Below the pieces are notes generated by a model that had not been told where the DNA came from, made no database searches, and saw only the letters and a program-made list of their open reading frames with translations. From positions 8,187,208 through 8,251,207 of the forward strand of contig NC_082619.1 of NCBI RefSeq assembly GCF_030936135.1: 64,000 nucleotides of DNA. Reading direction: 5' to 3'. The translations under genes were made by a program, and so were the position numbers. This DNA is from Gavia stellata (taxonomy: Eukaryota; Chordata; Aves; Gaviiformes; Gaviidae). Below are positions 16,785 to 27,710 of this stretch, piece after piece (within the stretch, counting starts at the first letter, position 1; every line of letters starts with the position of its first letter).

Positions 16785-17442
16785 GTGGGGGGGCCAAATG
16801 TGTTTGGGGGGGCAAATATGGTTGGGGGGCAAATGTTTTTTTGGAGGGGAGACGCTGCTGGGGGGGCAAATATGTTTGGGGGGGCAAATGCGTTTGGGGG
16901 GGCAAATGTGGTTGGGGGGCAGATGCTGCTGGGGGTGCAAATATGGTTGGGGGGGCAAATGTTTTTTTGGAGGGGAGATGCTGCTTGGGGGGCAAATATG
17001 TTGGGGGGAAAATGCGTTTGGGGGGGCAAATGTGGTTGGGGGGGTAAATATGGTTGGGGGGTCAAATGTAGTTGGGGGGCAGATGCTGCTGGGGGTGCAA
17101 ATGTGTTTGGGGGGCAAATGTGGTTGGGGGAGCAAATATGGGGGGGCAAATATGGTTTGGGGGGTCAAATGTGGTTGGGGGGCAAATATGGTTGTGGGGG
17201 GCAAATGCGGTTGGGGGGCAAATGCTGTTGGGGGGGCAAATGTGTTTGGGGGGGCAAATGTGGTTGGGGGTAAATATGGTTGGGGGGTCAAATGTAGTTG
17301 GGGGGCAAATGTGGTTGGGGGAGCAAATGTGGGGGGGCAAATATGGGGGGGCAAATATGGTTTGGGGGGTCAAATGTGGTTGGGGGGGCAAATATGGTTG
17401 TGGGGGCAAATGTGGTTGGGGGGGCAAATGCAGCCGGGGGGG
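16785..17442. repeat. 18-bp G-rich array upstream of the CpG island
   Basis: About 35 units of the form GGGGGGCAAATGTGGTTG run on the plus strand, with variants CAAATATG, CAAATGCG and CAGATGCTGCTG. Each unit has a run of 5-7 G, so the plus strand holds dozens of closely spaced G-runs and should form G-quadruplexes readily. Translated frames (GGANVVGG-like on plus, PPQPHLPP-like on minus) are low-complexity by-products. Confidence 0.92.
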
Positions 17443-17449
17443 GTCTGAG

Positions 17450-18300
17450 CGATGCCCTGGGGGGCACCCAGGTGCTGGGGGCTCCGAAGGCTCCTGGGGG
17501 GGGGTCCGTTTGGGGGTGCCCGGGGGGGGGGGGGGCTCAGCACTGCCTGGGGAGGGGGCGGGACGGGAGGAGGGGGGGGGGGAGTGTGCGCGGGGAGTGG
17601 CGCCGGCCAGCAGGGGGCGCCCGGCGGCGTGGCGAGGGGGCGTGGCCTGAGGGGCGTGGCCTCGGGGGCGCGGCGGCGGCAGCAGCGGCGGCGGGGGGGG
17701 GCGTGGCTCGCCGCCGGGGGCGTGTCGGCGGATGGGGAGGCGTGGCGGCGGCGGCGGGGAGGCGTGTCCCGGCGGCGGGGCGGGGCGGGGCGGGGCGTGG
17801 CGGCGGCGGCGCGGCGGGGCCGGGCGGGCGGGCGGGCGGCGAGCGGCGGCCGCGCTGTCAGGCCGGTGTCGGTGTGATGAAGATTGGCGGGCAGGTAGGC
17901 TGTCACTCACCGGCGGGCCGCCGCGCGGGGGCGGGCGGAGCCGCGCCGAGCGCCGCGGACAAAGCGGCCCGGGCGGCGGGGCACGTGTGGCGGTGGCGGC
18001 GGTGGCGGGGACCCCCCCCCCCCCCCACTCCCTCCCTTTCCCCTCCCCGCTCCATCCCCTCCGGTGCGGGAAGTAACTTGCCGTTCCGCACCGCCTCCCC
18101 TCCCGGTGCGGGGCCGGGGGTAGCGCGGGCCTCGGTTGCAGCGTGTGTGTCGTGTCCCCGGTGTCCGGTTCCCCCCCCCCCCCCCGCCCCAGCGCCCCCC
18201 CCCCTCCGGGCTGACCTCCAGCCGGCTGCGGTTTGGCCCCGCCGTTGCGGTTCTCTGCGGTGACCCCCCCCCCCGGCTCCGGCCAGTTGCGATGATTCCC
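17450..18300. promoter_or_regulatory. CpG island, candidate PKNOX2 promoter and first exon
   Basis: This is a dense CpG island with many GGGGCGTGGC (KLF/Sp1-type) and GGGCGG boxes, no TATA box and no TEs. At 17894-17895 the plus strand reads GGGCAG-GTAGGC, a possible first-exon donor. The minus strand has a stronger donor, CCG-GTGAGTG, with GT at 17910-17909. Two CTGTCA words (17855-17860 and 17900-17905; TGACAG on the other strand, the core bound by MEIS/PREP factors) flank these sites. In human the next gene beyond TMEM218 on this side is PKNOX2, in head-to-head orientation, so this is the natural candidate for its start. No coding exon is visible and the strand of transcription is uncertain. 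Confidence 0.55.
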
Positions 18301-18329
18301 GGGGGGGGGGGGGGGATGCAGTGATCCCG

Positions 18330-19600
18330 GGGGGGGCTGCACCGCTCCCGGCGGTTTGCAGCCCGACACCCCCCCCCCAGCCGGTTGCAGCCCCCCCCGG
18401 GGGGGGGGTTGCAATCCCCCTCGGACTGGCTGCACCCCCCCGGCCGGTTGCAGACCCCCCCCCCCAACCCGCCCCGGCCGGTTGCAATGCCCTCGGACCG
18501 GCTGCAGACCCCTAAACCAGTTGCAACGCCCCCCGGGGGGGTTGCAGCCCCCCCCCCCCAGCCATATTGCAATGCCTTCGGACTTGCTGCAGACCCCCCA
18601 GCCGGTTGCAATACTCCCTAGGAGGTTGCAAACCCCTCAACCGCTTGCAATGCCCCCCCCCCCCCCCCACCCCGGGGCGGGTTGCAATCCCCCCAGCCGG
18701 TTGCAATACTCTCTGCAGACCCCCGACCAGTTGCAATGCCCCCCGGGGGGGGTTGCAACCTCCCCCCCAACCGGTTGCAATACGCCCCGGCTGTTTGCGA
18801 CCCCCACCCCCCCCCCCCCAACAGTTGCAATGCCCCCCCGGCTGTTTGCAACCCCCCCAAACAGTTGCAATGCCCCCCAGCTCTTTGCGACCCCCCTCCC
18901 CCAAACAATTGCAATGCCCCCCAGCTGTTTGCAGACCCCCCCAAATAGTTGCAATGCCTCATGGCTGTTTGCAACCCCCCCAAAACAGTTGCAATGCCCC
19001 CCCAGCTCTTTGCAACCCCCCCCCAACAGTTGCAATGCCCCCCCGACTGTTTGCAACCCCCCCCAAACAGTTGCAATGCCCCCCCCGGCTGTTTGCAGAC
19101 CCCCCAAACAGTTGCAATGCCCCCCCAACTGTTTGCAACCCCCCCCAAACAGTTGCAATGCCCCCCCCGGCTGTTTGCAGACCCCCCAAACAGTTGCAAT
19201 GCCCCCCCAACTGTTTGCAACCCCCCCAAAAACAGTTGCAATGCCCCATGGCTGTTTGCAACCCCCCCCCCAACAGTTGCAATGCCCCCCCAACTGTTTG
19301 CAACCCCCCCCCCAAACAGTTGCAATGCCCCATGGCTGTTTGCAACCCCCCCAAAACAGTTGCAATGCCCCCCCGGCTCTTTGCAAACCCCCCCAAACAG
19401 TTGCAATGCCCCCCCGACTGTTTGCAACCCCCCCAAAAACAGTTGCAATGCCTCATGGCTGTTTGCAACCCCCCCCCAACAGTTGCAATGCCCCCGGGGG
19501 GGCTTGTAAACCCCCCAACCGGTTGCAATGCCCCCCCGGCTCTTTGCAACCCCCCCAACCAGTTGCAATGTCCCCCCCTGGGGGGGACTGCAGCCCCCAC
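18330..19600. repeat. 41-bp C-rich array downstream of the CpG island
   Basis: About 28 units, each with two halves: GTTGCAATGCCCCCCC and GGCTGTTTGCAACCCCCC followed by AAACA. The word GTTGCAATG recurs at 19029, 19070, 19111, 19152 and 19193, exactly 41 bp apart; elsewhere C-run length changes the period by a few bases. The minus strand is G-run rich. Each unit carries TTGCAAT, TTTGCAA and CAGTTG, the last being both an E-box and a Myb-type core. Very long open frames here (up to 492 codons at 18567-20045) have no recognisable domain and are by-products. Confidence 0.92.
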
Positions 19601-20870
19601 AAACTCATTGCATTTTGCAGCTGGAAAGTTGCCCCCCCCCGTGCAAAGGCGGCTGGGGGGGGGTGCAGCAGGCAGGGGGGGGCTTCTTTGTCCGCTGCCT
19701 GTCACCTTTGCAAGGCAGCCCTTTAGTTGGGGTGCCCCCCCCTTTCCCCAGCACCCACAGGGCACCCACTGGGTGGGGGGGGGGGGCACCGTACCGCCAC
19801 GCAGGGCCCCACGCGGGCTCGACGCCAGCGCCGAAACGCAGCCCTCGCCGGCGCGTCGCAGCCCGGCGCTTCACCCCCCCCCGGGAGAACCCCCACCGTG
19901 CACCCCCTTTCCTCTTGTTCACCCCGTTCTCCCGGTGCACCCCGTTTCCCCCCGCTGCACCCCGGGACGGCTCCGCGGGACACCCCCCCCCCCCACCCCA
20001 TCCCTGCGCATCCCTCCCGTGCCCGCGGGGTTGGAGAAATGCTAAAAAAAAAAATCCATTTTAGCAGCTTGGCGGCGATGCGGGGGGGGGGGCTTTTTAA
20101 AAATATTAATAATAATATTAATAATTTTTAATTTATTTCTGAATTTTTTAGCGCCTTTACATCCGCGGGAGGGTGGCTCCGCCGGCGGCATCGCGCAGCT
20201 CGGGAAGTTTTGCCGAGGGATGGGGGTGTCCCCCCCGTCATTCCCCCCCCCCCCCCCCCACTTCATCCCGCTCCTCGCCGGGCGTCGAAGCTCAACTTGG
20301 GCTCTGGCCCCGGCCCTTTGTTTGGGCTCTTCCCGGTTTTTCTCGCTTCCAAGGATCTTTTTCCCACTATCTCACCGCCCGCCGGGTAACGGGAAACCCT
20401 AAACCCGGCAGGATATTTTCAAACTCCCAGCCGGAGAGATTAGATTAAGGGAAAGGGGGGGGGGTGGATTATTTTTGGCCGGGATGCAGGGGCAGCTGTC
20501 TGCCGGGGAGTCGCAAAAACCAGGCGGGGAAACGGCTTCGTTTCGCTTTTTTAAACTTATTTTCCCTTTAAATCCTAAAATGGGGGGCGGGGGGGAGCGG
20601 AAAAAACGGGCGCTCGGTAGACCCGGCGAAACTTTTGGGCGGCGCGGTCGTCGAAAGTGCTGACTCGGCGCGTTTGGCATCTTCCCCGCGTGGCGAAAAG
20701 GGGTGCCCCCTGAAAAAACAAACTCCCAAACCTTTGGGGGGTCGATGGTCGGGGGGCTGTTTTTGGCGCCGTGTGGATGGGGAGAAGGTTTTGCGGTGAA
20801 TGAATGGGATTTGGGTTAAAGGATAACACCTTTTTTTGGGGGGGGGTTAAGCCGTACGGAGCAGATGGAC
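19601..20870. other. GC-rich unique sequence right of the C-rich array
   Basis: CpG-rich and C-run-rich DNA, with a short AT patch at about 20095-20145 (AATATTAATAATA). No conserved peptide bounded by splice sites is recognised. It may be the shore of the CpG island. Confidence 0.4.
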
Positions 20871-21817
20871 GACGGGATCAACGTGGTTGAGGGGATTGAC
20901 GGGGTCGAGGGGATCAATGTGGTCGAGGGGATCAATGGGGTTGAGGGGATCGATGGGGTTGAGGGGATCAACGTGGTTGAGGGGATCAACGTGGTTGAGG
21001 GGATTAATGTGGTCGAGGGGATCAATGTGGTCGAGGGGATCAATGGGGTTGAGGGGATCGATGGGGTTGAGGGGATCAACGTGGTTGAGGGGATTAACGT
21101 GGTCGAGGGGATCGACGGGGTCGAGGGGTTCGATGGGCTTTAGAGGATCAATGGGCTTTAGGGGATCGATGGGGTTGAGGGGATCAACGTGGTCAAGGGG
21201 ATCAATGGGGTTGAGGGGTTCGATAGGGTTGAGGGGATAGATGGGGTTGAGGGGATAAATGGGGTTGAGGGGATAGATGGGGTCGAGGGGATCAACATGG
21301 TCGAGGGGATCAACATGGTTGAGGGATCGACGTGGTCGAGGGGATCAACGGGGTTGAGGGGATCAATGGGGTTGAGGGGTTCGATGGGCTTGAGGGGATC
21401 AATGGGGTTGAGGGGTTCGATGGGCTTGAGGGGATCAATGGGGTTGAGGGGATCGATGGGGTTGAGGGGATCAACGTGGTCAAGGGGATCAACATCATCG
21501 AGGGGATCGACGGGGTCGAGGGGATCGATGGGGTGGAGGGGATCAACGTGGTCAAGGGGATTGACGTGGTCGAGGGGATTGACGGGGTTGAGGGGATCGA
21601 TGGGGTTGAGGGGATCGATGGCGTTGAGGGGATAGATGGGATCCAGGGGATCGACGTGGTCGAGGGGATCAACGGGGTCAAGGGGATCGATGGAGTCGAG
21701 TGGATCAGTTGGGTTGAGGGGATCGACGGGGTCGAGGGGATCAGTTGGGTCGAGGGGATCGACGGGGTCGAGGGGATTGATGGGGTCAAGGGGATCGACG
21801 GGGTCGAGGGGATCGGG
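20871..21817. repeat. 18-bp array (GGTTGAGGGGATCAATGG)
   Basis: About 53 tandem units, with GGGGAT at 20945 and 20963 showing the 18-bp step. Because 18 is divisible by 3, frames on both strands remain open for long distances. The plus strand reads VEGIDG/VEGINV hexapeptides and the minus strand LDPVDP or PSTPSI repeats (236 codons at 21158-21868). No start context, splice site or domain supports expression. The main variation is GATCAA/GATCGA/GATTGA and GGGG/CGTGG. Confidence 0.93.
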
Positions 21818-22235
21818 ATTCCCCCTTATTTTTTTCCCCCTCCCTCCTATTTTATTTATCTCCTGCACTGAGATTCCTTCGTTAGGGGCAGAAGTTAATC
21901 GCTGGAGGCTAATTACGGCAGAGGTTCATAGGGGAGCTGGCGGTGGCGGGCGGGGAAGAAGACACCGCGCTCCCCATCCTCCAAAATCGGGCTTTTGAAG
22001 GGAATTTGCAGCCCCGGCCCCCCAAACCCAGCGTCGGGGGGGGTCCCCCAACCCCCTTAATTTTAGCGTGATGTCTCTATACCCTTATAGGCAGAACACG
22101 CCACATAGAGACGACATTAAACGCCCCCCCGCGATCACGGGGAGCGGGAAAAAGGGGGATAAAAGTGATGCTCAGCATCCCCGCCGGGCGTGCGGGAATG
22201 TTTTCCCTTCTCCCGCCAACATTTTCGGGAGGGGG
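21818..22235. other. Unique spacer with a short inverted repeat
   Basis: Mixed sequence. It contains GTCTCTAT (22073-22080) and ATAGAGAC (about 22106-22113), which could pair across a loop of about 25 bases. No gene is recognised. Confidence 0.4.
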
Positions 22236-22795
22236 AGGTAAAGGAAATTGCCTTTTTTTTTAGGAAATCACCTTTTTTTTTTACAGAAATCCCCTTTTTT
22301 TTAAAGGAAATCGCCTTTTTTTTTAAGGAAATCGCCTTTTTTTTAAGGAAATCGCCTTTTTTTTAAGGAAATTGCCTTTTTTTAAGGAAATGGCCTATTT
22401 TTTTTTAGGAAATCTTTTTTTTTTAAGGAAATCACCTTTTTTTTAAGGAAGTTCCTTTTTTTTTACAGAAATGTCCTTTTTCGCTAAGGAAATCACCTCT
22501 TTTTTAAGGAAATCACCTTTTTCTTAAGGAAATCACCTTTTTTTTAAGGAAAATCTCCTTTTTCTCTAAGGAAATCACCTTTTTTTTTTAAGGAAATCAC
22601 CTTTTTTTTCAGGAAATCACCTTTTTTTTAAGGGAAATCTCCTTTTTCTTAAGGAAATCTCCTTTTTTCTAAGGAAATATCTTTTTTCTTAAGAAAATCT
22701 CCTTTTTTCCCAAGGGAAATAGCCTATTTTTTTAAGGAAATCTCCTTTTTTCACAGAAATTCTTTTTTTTTTTTAAGGAAATCTCCTTTTCTTAA
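22236..22795. repeat. Phased T-tract array, 20-21 bp
   Basis: About 26 units of AAGGAAATCACC or AAGGAAATCGCC followed by 6-10 T. The T-tracts recur every 20-21 bp, close to two turns of B-DNA, so their bends would add up. Variants include CTCC for CACC and occasional ACAGAAAT. Confidence 0.9.
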
Positions 22796-24355
22796 GTAAA
22801 CGCAGAAAGTTGTGTTGGGAGGGGAAGCTTTTATCCCACTGGAGCATCAGGGAATAACCTTTTCTCCCCAACTCTCCGACGGAACAAGTCCCTGCACTGG
22901 GGCAGCTTTGGATTTCGGGTGATTTTTTGCTTTTCCAGTGAACTTTTAAAATTCCTTCCTGTTTTTTTTTTCACGTTGCTCGCCAGCATCCCTAAGTCTC
23001 CGAGCGATAATAAGGGTTTCTTTTTTTTTTCCTCCCGGGAAACTTAAATAGGGGCGCGGTCCCGCCGAGAAGAGCATCCTTCACCCTTCCATCCTCATCC
23101 GCCGGGATACCGGGGCTGGTCCGCGCCTCCGGCTACCATCCGCGTCCCGCTTCCCCTGCGCCGTTGGGTTTGAGATGCGCGATGGATACCCGGGATGGAT
23201 ATTTCCTGAGGCCGTGGAGAAAAATAACCCCGGGGTGCTGGGACACCCCCAATTTTGCCGAATTTATTTTCCTGGGAGTTGCTCCGGGTTTTAAAGAATT
23301 AGTCAAATTAGTCCCAGCGATGGGGAGGGGCGGCTGGGAGTCGATGGGCGGGGACGCCGGTGGCAAGCGTGGCACAAAAGCAGGTGGGGATTAAAAAAAA
23401 TGAGGATTTTCACCCCTTCTGTAACGGGAAATACTAATTTAAAACGCTAAAGTGAGAGTTTTACTATGCTGAGCTCCCTTTTCCCCAGCTCCGGATAAAC
23501 CCCCCCCTTCGACGCCTTGCTTTTTTCCTCACGGAAATACCAAATTCGAACGACGAGCCGCGTTTCCGAAAGTCGAGAGGAAACTTTGGCCACGATTAGG
23601 GCTAAATCAGGGGAGATTTGACAGCCCCGACCCGGTGGGAAAGCCGGAGCGAGCATCAAGATCATCTTTTTTTCCGGTCCCGGCTACCCCCGACGCATCT
23701 CAGCATCCCACCCCCGATTATTTTCCGTCCTTATTTTACTCCGGGATGTGGAAAAATACTTTTTTGGGGTGTTAGCGGGATAATTTGCTGGATCCGGCCA
23801 ACTCCTGCTCGGATTTAATATCCCACGCGCTGTCAAATAACGCGATTCCCAAAGAATTTTCGCCGCCGCCAAAGAGGGGGTCATCAAATGCCCTCTAATT
23901 AGCTGAAAAAAGAAACGATTCCGCGGCATCATTAATCGTCTCGTTAAGACGCCGGCTCCAAATAATAATCCGGAGGGATGGGAATTAATCCCTGATTAAA
24001 TTTAGACCGGATTTTGATCACCCGCCCGCCTGGCAAGGAGCGAGGTGATGCTCCAGGTAGAACCAAGCCCTCCGGAGCGGGACAGAGCTGCGATCCGTCG
24101 GGATCCTCCAGTTAAATTAGCATCGGTGAAATATTGGCGAGCTTCTGGCGTATGATTTGAGGTCATTTTTTCTTTTCTAAGAGGGGGGAAAAGGGCGCTT
24201 CCGTTGGGTGGGCGCCGCTCCGGCGGGATGCTCCGTGGGGCTGGCGGGAGGCAGCCGGCGGGGCAGGGGCTGAGCGGGGGAAGAGGATGAGGCTTAGCTA
24301 AAACGCCGGCTTAGAGCCGGTGTCAGCTAGAAGGAATTTTTCCGCGACCCTCAAA
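22796..24355. other. Unique sequence, possible intronic regulatory DNA
   Basis: No coding exon is recognised. The interval 23880-24170 is richest in homeodomain-like words (CTAATTAGC, CATTAATCG, GGAATTAATCCC) and is a candidate regulatory island. The last 100 bp pass into the T-rich tract. Confidence 0.4.
23880..24170. promoter_or_regulatory. Candidate conserved noncoding element
   Basis: A nonrepetitive block with several ATTA/TAAT cores, including CTAATTAGC and GGGAATTAATCCC, the latter an almost perfect palindrome. Possible enhancer; conservation is untested. Confidence 0.28.
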
Positions 24356-25450
24356 GTTTTAGTGAATATTTTATTGAAATTTTTAATTACATTTTCATTT
24401 AATTTTTTAAATTTCATTTTTATTTACTTTTATTTGAATTTCTACTTAATTTTTCATATAATTTTATTTAATTTTTATTTTTATGTAATGTTTTATTTAT
24501 TTTTGTTAATGTTTATTTAAAATTTTAGTTAATTTTTAATTTTTTAGTTAATTTTTATTTAATTTTTCTAGTTAATGGAAATTTTTAATATTTACTTTTC
24601 CAATTAATTTTTATTTAAATTTTTAGTTAATTTTACTTTAATTTTTGATTAATTTTCTTATTTAAATTTAAAGTTAATTTTTAATTTTAATTTTTAATTT
24701 AATTTTTATTTTAAATTTTATTTTTAAATTTTTTAATTTTCATTTTTTATTGCCCCTTTTATTTTTAATTTCATTTTCTATTTTTCATTTTATTTTTTAT
24801 TTTTGTCTTCTTTCATTTCATTTTTTATTTTCCTAGACTCATAGAATCGTTTAGGTTGGAAAAGACCTTTAAGATCATCAGCTCCAACTGCCAAGTCCAC
24901 CACTAAACCATGTCCCTAAGCACCACGTCTACACGTTTATTTTTTATTAATTCTTTATTTTTTATTTTATTTTTAATTTTATTTTTATTTTCTTTTTTCT
25001 TTATATTTTTTAATTTTTCTTTTTTATTTCATTTTTTCTTTATCTTTTTAATTTAATTTTTTATTTAATTTTTCTTTTTATTATTTAATTTTTTATTTAA
25101 TTTCTTATTTAATTTTATAATTAATTATTTTTATTTTTATTATTTATTTTTATTATTTATTTTTATTACATTTTTCCTTTTCCTTTTTAATGTAATTTTT
25201 TATTTTTATTTAATCTTTTATTTTATTTTTTAATTAAGTTTTTAATTTTTAGTTCATTTTTTGTTTCATTTTTAAATTTTTTCTTTTTCTTTTTAATTTA
25301 TTTTTAAATTTTAGATTTATTTTTTATTTCCTTTTTCCTTTTTCTTTTTCATTTCATTTTGCATTTAATTTTTTCTTTTCCTTCCCTTTTTTCTTTTTCT
25401 TTTTTATTTCATTCATTATTTTTATTGTCTTCCATTTAATTTTTCATTCT
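24356..25450. repeat. T-rich TTTAATTTTTA low-complexity tract
   Basis: About 1.1 kb of TTTAATTTTTATTTAA-type sequence with strong T over A bias on the plus strand. It is interrupted only by a CR1-like fragment (24834-24936). There is no regular unit length and no gene. Confidence 0.88.
24834..24936 (-). mobile_element. CR1 LINE 3' fragment
   Basis: The plus strand reads CATAGAATCGTTTAGGTTGG, then AAAAGACCTTTAAGATCATC and GCCAAGTCCACCACTAAACC. This matches the familiar reverse complement of the 3' end of avian CR1 elements, so the element is on the minus strand. Only about 100 bp remain, and no reverse transcriptase sequence is present. It sits inside a T-rich tract. Confidence 0.85.
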
Positions 25451-25790
25451 CAATATCCTTTCCTTTTATTTAGACTGAGTTGCACTTCCCCACCCACACT
25501 TGAACCGTCTTCGAGCATCGGGTTCCTGACCCATCCCGCCTCCATCAGCTGTAATCCAGGCAGGAAAACCCCAACCATCCAGTAGCCCCACCAAAAGACC
25601 GTAAAAATTCCAACTAGAGCAGCGGCGCCGCGGACGCTCCCCAACCCCCAGATTATTTTGAGAAGGCGTTGCAAAACCGATGAAAATTCTAACCAAACCC
25701 CACATTTTTTTTCGCTCGGTTCTCCCTTTCCCCGCCCGTGACGGCTGCCTTTCTCCTCTCAATACATCCCGTAAAGCCCATTAAAAATAA
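25451..25790. other. Unique spacer
   Basis: About 340 bp of ordinary sequence between two AT-rich tracts. The short minus-strand open frames here have no recognisable homology. Confidence 0.4.
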
Positions 25791-26250
25791 TAACGAAATA
25801 ATTAGTATAATTGTAATTATTTATTATATTAAATTTTTAGATTTATAGATTTATACACTTATTTACGTAGTTATAACATATTATATATTAATGTACTTAT
25901 TTATATATTTAAATATTATTTAGATTTAATTAGATATATATTTATTTAAGTAGTTATATTTATATATTTATAATACATAATATATATTTATATATTTAAG
26001 TATTATTTAAATTTAATCATATATTTATTATATATTATTATATATTTAATTATATATTTAAACATATATTTTATATAATCATAATGTGTTATATATTTAT
26101 ACACATATATTTATAATTATAATTATAGAAATAGAATAAATATAAATATAATGAATATAAATATAATAAATATAAATTTAATAAATATAAATATAACCCA
26201 TAAATAGAAAAAATAATTATAATAAATAAATAATTAAAAAAATTTTCCCA
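25791..26250. repeat. AT-rich TATATTTA low-complexity tract
   Basis: Irregular TATATATTTA, AATATAAATA and similar words over about 460 bp, with both strands equally AT-rich. No gene. Confidence 0.85.
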
Positions 26251-26477
26251 ATTTCTGGCCGGTTTGGGCGGTTCCTATTTAATTTCGCCCCGGTTTTTAT
26301 CGTTTTGCAAGGATGTGTTTGGAACCAGGATTTGGAGCCGAAAAATCCCGTCGCCCCCCGTCAGGAAGCCCGATCGGTGCCGGCTTCCTGCGGCTGCCCC
26401 CGCGCTCAGAGCCGGGCTTTGGATTTGGGTCAGAGCTTGAACCCCCCCGGAATTTCTCCTTGATGGGAAAAGCTACT

Positions 26478-27135
26478 TTGTTTCCTTTTTGCCCCAATTT
26501 TCTTCCATTTTTTTCCTTTTTTCCCCCTTTTTTTTTCTTTTTTCTTTTTCACTTTTTCCTTTTTCCCCCTTTTTTCTTTTCCCCTTTTTTCTTTTTTCCC
26601 CCTTTTTTCTTTTTCCTTTTTTCTGTTTTCCTTTTTTCTTTTTTCTTTTCCCATTTTTCCCCTTTTTTCCTTTTTCCTTTTCCTTTTTTCCTTTCTTTCC
26701 CTTCTTTTCCTTTTTTCCTCTTTTCACCCGTTTTTCCCTTTTCCCTTTTTTCTTTTTTCCCTTTTTTCTTTCTTTTCAGTTTTTCCTCTTTTTCCTTTTT
26801 TCCCCTTTTCCCCTTTTTTTCCGTTTTTGCTTTTTCCTTTCTTTTCCTTCTTTCCTTTTTTCCCTTTTTCATTTTTTCTCCCCTTTTTTCCCCTTTTTCC
26901 CCTTTTTTGGCTTTTTTTGGGCCTTCTTTCTCCTTTTTTTTTCCTTTTTCTCCTTTTTTCCCTTTCCTTTCTGGCTTTTTTCTTTTTGCCTTTTTTCCCT
27001 TCTTTTTTCTTTTCTTTTCCTTTTTCCTTTTTTTTCTTTTTTCTTTTTCCCTTTTATTTTCCTTCTTTCTTCTTTTGGCTTTTGCTTTTCTTTCCTTTTT
27101 CCCTTTTTCCCTTTTTTTCCCCTTTTTTGCCTTCT
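26478..27135. repeat. Polypyrimidine tract (TTTTTCC)n
   Basis: About 650 bp in which the plus strand is almost purely C and T, in TTTTTTCCC-type units with very few purines. Mirror-symmetric pyrimidine stretches of this length are classic triplex (H-DNA) formers. The Phe/Ser/Leu-rich open frames (for example 26313-27263) are translations of this tract. Confidence 0.92.
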
Positions 27136-27710
27136 TTTCGGCCGCCCGCTTCAGGCCAAGACGCCGCCGTGCCCCCCAAATGCTCCCCCCTGTCCCTGCG
27201 GGGACTTCCCGATGCCAAAATACTGCCACCGATCAAGCAGCGAGTCAAAACTTTCCCAAATAATTCCAAAAAAATCAGAATATTTCATTCTGGTGGTTTC
27301 ACTTCCCGTTATCCGCTCAGCGGCGTCTCATTCCCGGGATTATTTGGCGGAGGCAGGACTGGTCTTTCACAGATCTAGTGCTTCTAGGTACGTCGGAAGG
27401 CACTTTATAGCTTTATAAAACCCTTAAAATGCTTTTTTAAACACTATTTGAAGCTTCCCCGGCAAGTTTTAGGACAGCAATTACAAGCTCCCTTATCCCC
27501 CACCAAATTCCCACTGCGGCGGTGGATGTAAACCCCGTTAGATGTTTTTAATTTCATTTAAAAGGGAATTTATTGTTGCAAACTGCTAATTTCTCCATCC
27601 GAATGCCGCTGCCTGTTGCTGGTGGCGATGCCGGGGACGGCCGGGATGCAGTTTGGTGATTTTGGTGCCTATCCCAGAAAAAAAGACTTTTACCTGCTTG
27701 AGTTTTCTGA
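27136..27710. other. Unique spacer
   Basis: About 570 bp of mixed sequence between two pyrimidine-rich arrays. No exon or element is recognised. Confidence 0.4.

Noticed and set aside
17062..18435. 457-codon minus-strand open frame through the CpG island
   Set aside because: High GC lowers stop-codon frequency and both flanks are arrays. The peptide is Pro/Arg/Ala low-complexity and resembles no known protein.
18567..20045. 492-codon open frame on the plus strand
   Set aside because: It lies mainly in the 41-bp C-rich array; the peptide is CNAPP/QLQCPP repetition with no domain, and other frames are open too.
26313..27263. 316-codon Phe/Ser-rich frame resembling a membrane protein
   Set aside because: Translation of the polypyrimidine tract.
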